Below, piece by piece: positions 59,922 through 64,000 of a DNA stretch of 64,000 bases. Origin of the DNA: Wuchereria bancrofti (taxonomy: Eukaryota > Nematoda > Chromadorea > Rhabditida > Onchocercidae); the NCBI GenBank assembly GCA_005281725.1, contig SSBO01000001.1, forward strand, positions 1,596,399-1,660,398. The letters run 5' to 3'. A program made the position numbers and the translations under genes. Position 1 is the stretch's first letter. Every line of letters begins with the position of its first letter. Below the pieces are notes generated by a model. It searched no databases, had not been told where the DNA came from, and was given only the letters and a program-made list of their open reading frames with translations.

Positions 59922-61012
59922 TGACAGAATTTGCACACAAATAACAATTTCATTTCAAATTAACATTTCCTGTTAATGCTGAGAATCATCATTTCACAGG
60001 ACATCAGTGAATGATAAGTTCAATTTCTGCTCATTAATAGCTAATTAATCATTTCTAAAAAGTCCAAAATGTAGAACAGAAGCTTACCTAAAGTACTACA
60101 GCTGTCGCTCCTTTTGATATTCCCAAATGAACTCTAAAAAGTTGATTTATTCGTCTGAGATTGGGTATTTTTTCACAACAAATTTAGCGTAATTCTCAGA
60201 AGCGAAATCGAAAAAGGTCGAAAAAGGACTTCTTTAAAGCTATGTTATGGTGCCGATTTCTTTGATTTGTTCATTCTTGCTAGTGAAGAATTTGAATACA
60301 ACAACTGACATTAAATCGAATTATAGCAAACTATTCTGAAATTTATTTAAATTAATTCATTTTCTTAATTCATAAATTAAAAATTGCTTCTAATGATAAC
60401 TTTTAAGTTTCTTTAACTTACTAGTAAGTTAAAGTACATGAAGTATTCTGAAATTTCAACTAATTCAATTCATTTTTTTCTTTCTCTCCTCTCTCTCTTA
60501 TTTCCATTCTTTTTCTTCATTAACTTTTTCATTCTAATTATTGAATCATTTACAAACGCTAATAAATTTCAGGAAAGTCACACCTATAATCCAATCACAC
60601 CTATAATACCAACCGATAAATCATTGCTGCGAAAAAAGTCTATCAAAAATGCGCCATTAACATTCCCAGCATTTTATAAAAGTTGCAATTGAACAATATC
60701 CGCCACTTTACTCTCTTTCTTACATTTTTGCTTTGCCATATCTTTTAAAATTGTACATAATGGAAAATATCGTACTCGTGGCGATCGATCCTCTGATCGA
60801 TTGCAATGTTTTGTCACAATGGTTGAGGAAAGAGTAGATGAATTGCTGGAATCGCTAAGAACTAGGAATGTCAACAATAAGTGAATGATAATGAGTTATT
60901 CTGAAAAAAGAATACTTCTCACTGTAATGAAGTCACGAATTTCTAATATCTCAGAGCTCAAATTAATTTAAAATAATAAAATAATTTCATGTAAAAATTA
61001 GTCGTTTAAATT
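59922..61012 (-). repeat. dispersed repeat, right copy of an inverted pair
   Basis: Reverse-complement relative of 27188-27858 over most of its length, including a 24-bp version of the conserved palindrome at 60411-60434. It carries about 413 extra bases (about 60537-60949) missing from the left copy. These hold an exon-like ORF and one of two diverged copies of a unit of about 150 bases that recurs just outside, at 61018-61200. Confidence 0.8.
60573..60692 (+). other. possible orphan 3' exon within the repeat
   Basis: After a perfect ATTTCAG acceptor the sequence reads openly for 39 residues to TGA: ESHTYNPITPIIPTDKS, LLRKKSIKNAPLTFP. Its composition looks coding, unlike the surrounding A/T-rich DNA. 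No upstream exon was found and no family is recognised. It may be a captured gene fragment or chance. Confidence 0.25.
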
Positions 61013-61200
61013 CCGTCTAATGGAAAAGTATCGTACTCGTGCGATCGATCAGAAGTTCGATTTACAATGTCTTGTCTCAATGATGTCATGAAATGAAGAA
61101 AGAGTATATGAATTGCTGAAAATGCTAAGAACTGGAAATGCCAACGATGAATAGATGACAATAAGTGACAATCTAAAAGAAGGACACTTCTCATTGCAAT
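60758..61200. repeat. diverged direct repeat of about 150 bases
   Basis: 60758-60925 and 61018-61200 share TGGAAAATATCGTACTCGTG / TGGAAAAGTATCGTACTCGT, then GCGATCGATC, AAAGAGTA..TGAATTGCTG and GCTAAGAACT in the same order. Similarity is roughly 75 % by eye. Confidence 0.7.
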
Positions 61201-64000
61201 ATGTAAAGGACTGAGTGCAGTAGTAATTGTAGAATGTTTTATTATTTATTAAATTTCTTCATTTACTCAGTTCTGGATAAAATATATGACTGTTACTGCG
61301 TAGTAATACTGAAGCACAACAAATCCGAATATTTTTAATAAGTGATACATTTCATGTTAAGTTAATTAACTTTGAATATAAAAATAGGCACTTGTAGTTT
61401 ACTTAAAAAAAAATATGTTAGCATACTAAATAGTTGGGAACAAGTCTTATATAATATTGTTGTAAGATTTAAAATTAATAAACAATGGTTTAATTTTAGT
61501 AAACAGTGAAAAGTGAGTCGATATTGTTTGATATTGTTTAATAGAATAACACAATTATACTTGTAATAACTGTAAATATTTTGTTTAAAAAAAAGTAAAA
61601 AATTGTAAGAAGTTTCAAGGGAACTGAATAGTCTTTTAATCAGAAGCTTATGATGTTAGACTATGAGTAGTGTTCATTTAAAGATCTTTTGATTAACTTT
61701 ATCTTCACTATTAATCAGTGATAAAAAATGAATTCATTCATAAATAAAAATTTAAAAAGTAATAAAATTCAACGATACCTGAGATATTATCCATTCATAA
61801 CTGAACCAATATGATATTATGACTCAACAACAGAACAGCAGCACATTCCAAAATGATTTTAGCCATCTGCGGAGCTCATGCCGACAAATAAGCAAATTAG
61901 TTTTTCAGGATTTTTTTATAAAAGCATAACAAGCGATTCAGACCGATTCACACTAAGAATACGAAAAAGAAGGAAGAAGTGGACGATAGAAGAATCTGAA
62001 CTAGAAGGATCGGTCATCCTCTCTTCTTTGCTTTCTTCCTTGTTCCATTGATTCCACTCACACAAATACATATATTAATGAATATTAATAGTGTGAACTA
62101 AAAAAAAAAAAAGAAATCGAAAAAACTAGTGCCATTATTGAAAGCCAAACCAATAGTGCCATTATTGAAACTATTATGACTTATAACTCTAATTTAAAGT
62201 ATACTTATCCAATTTAAAGTATATTTTTATATATGTAAAATTAACTATTCAATAACTAATAAAAATGTGAGAATATGATCAAAAAAAAAAGTAAATGATG
62301 AATGGTCGAATTGAAATATGGCATATTGTTTAACTAAAAAGATGCGCACTATTCATTCATTTCACTATCATCTTAATTTTTTTAAGAACCAAAATGAACA
62401 GTATTATTTTGAAAAAACAAAGAATAGTTATAAAAACAAAAATGAAAAAAAAGGGGTTTTTTTTTGCTTCTGTTATATTCTTCTCGTTAATTTAAATTTA
62501 AGATATACATATTATAATAAAATTATTTGAATTTATGCGGTAATTTCTCAGCAATAATTTTTTTATTCCACTCTCTAACATTATTTTTTTGTCATTTTTC
62601 AATAACTGCAAAGACGTTGTCAATACAATGAGTGATAGCAATGATTTGATATAGAAAAGCGGCGGTATTTTGACATAAAAATCATAAATGTGTTATTTGA
62701 AGAATTTTTTTAGATATAATTTGATGTGTTAATGATGCCCGAATTGTACATAAAATTATCACCGAGGCGGTAACATTGAGCTAAGCAATGTGATATTTGT
62801 GATTATTGCAAGAATGGGAGGGATCGATGAGATTTATGACGGGAAAGTTGGTAAAATCTATTAAAAGTTCTACTTCATTTCATCAAACTATTAGAATGAT
62901 TATTGTTGATGATACTTAGACTTAGCCTTATTTGATGTATACTATTAGCATATACCTAAATTAGCTTAAATAGTAAAAAACTAAAATAAGTATTTTTGCT
63001 TTTTTCTTTCTCTTTTTTTTGCCACGCTAATATTACGCAAATTATTAATCAAAAGATTTCAATTATACGCTAATTCGTTTCCTCTTTTAAGCTGTTTACA
63101 GTTATATTTTCGAGAAATTCTGATAGATATGAGAAATGATAATAAGTGATAATATTGAAATTGCTCAAAAAATCGTGATTTTAGCAAATGAGTAGGCAAA
63201 TAATATTCATTGGCAAATTTTTGATCACTTTTAGATTGCCTAGATGATTGGATCAATATTTTATCGTCTTTCCTTGTAAATATATACATATTGCTTAAGT
63301 GTTAAGAGATGTGTGAGTGTGTGTGTCTGTGTATGTGTGTATGTATATGTGTGTGTGTTGAAATGGCTTTATCATAAAAATTTCGTTTCTCGTTCATTTT
63401 ATCCTCTTTCTGTTTCAAACTTTTTTTTCTTAGCTGTTTTATTGATCTTCAATTTTTATCAAAAATTAATTTCCTTTATGAGTTTAAAAATTTGAATTTC
63501 GAGAAACAACCTATTCCATTCTGCAATCTTTTTTAACTCGTTATTTCAAATAATTTATTACAATTTAAACTAAATTTTGGCAATCCATTTTGTAACTTTT
63601 ATCATTTTATTCAGTTAAAAAAATCTTTCAATCACTAATCTTACTATAAAGATCCAATAAAATATGCCTAACCTTGTTGATTTTGAATGTAATTTAAATT
63701 AAATATCGATTATCTGCGGATAATGAGAAATTATACCTAGTTGACATTTGATAAAGAGATGATTTTTTCAATGTTTTCGATATTGTTTTCCGTCCATATA
63801 TGTCTACTGGCTCATTTCAAAGTATATTTAGTTTACGATTTTGATCTTTACTTTCAACCTTATCGGCCAATTTTCATTCTGTTAGCTAATCTTGGATTGC
63901 AAAGTCGTAAACTGCCTTTGTGGTATACATTCAAAACGAACAAATAATTGGAACAAATGACTGTTTTTCTAGGCTATCACTTAAACTATCAATTTCTGTT
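61201..64000. other. non-coding end of window
   Basis: No supported gene. A GT microsatellite near 63313-63358 and short A/T-rich ORFs only. A gene beginning beyond 64000 cannot be excluded. Confidence 0.45.
63313..63358. repeat. GT microsatellite
   Basis: (GT)n with GTATGT interruptions; it opens a spurious Val/Cys-rich frame. Confidence 0.85.

Overview
This window is AT-rich nuclear DNA of a nematode. The evidence is two cuticle collagen genes with nematode-type N-termini, a flp-24-type neuropeptide precursor, a cuticlin-like ZP gene, small introns with GT..TTTCAG/TTTTAG ends, and an Abdominal-B Hox gene. Collagen and FLP sequence, long A/T tracts and intron-rich genes fit a parasitic (clade III, filarial-like) worm, but I cannot name the species from the sequence. 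All gene models are hand-spliced: I joined exons where splice sites and reading phase agreed, so boundaries may be off by a few bases.

Layout. (1) 1068-3937 and 6702-10555, + strand: two tandem paralogous cuticle collagens whose last four exons have identical lengths (109, 83, 185 and 228 nt). (2) 11210-21188, - strand: a SETDB1/MET-2-type H3K9 methyltransferase of about 30 exons (about 1,250 aa), with Tudor-like, MBD, pre-SET and bifurcated SET/post-SET regions. (3) 22039-25352, - strand: a ZCCHC8-type zinc-knuckle/PSP protein (NEXT/nuclear exosome adaptor family), 851 bp upstream of the methyltransferase and in the same orientation, possibly one operon. (4) 28293-30973, - strand: a cuticlin-like ZP-domain protein. 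(5) 32407-33491, - strand: a small heat shock protein of 127 aa. (6) 35738-36571, - strand: a flp-24-like neuropeptide precursor of 81 aa. (7) 44015-52910, - strand: an Abd-B class posterior Hox gene (php-3/nob-1/egl-5 group) with a 7.15-kb intron.

The rest is low-complexity intergenic DNA: poly-A tracts, CA/GT and CAA repeats, one 23-base N gap at 38324-38346, and several hairpins. A repeat family occurs as two inverted copies about 32 kb apart (27.2-27.9 kb and 59.9-61.0 kb). These flank the whole ZP-hsp-flp-Hox block and are the most notable large-scale structure. A perfect 106-bp tandem duplication and a near-perfect 21-bp hairpin lie inside the Hox intron. I saw no convincing tRNA, rRNA, CRISPR array or autonomous transposase.

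The genes do not form one pathway. They serve cuticle building (collagens, ZP protein), chromatin silencing (MET-2 type), nuclear RNA surveillance (ZCCHC8 type), stress (sHSP), neuropeptide signalling (flp-24) and posterior patterning (Hox). No clearly novel system is evident; the findings are candidates of modest weight.
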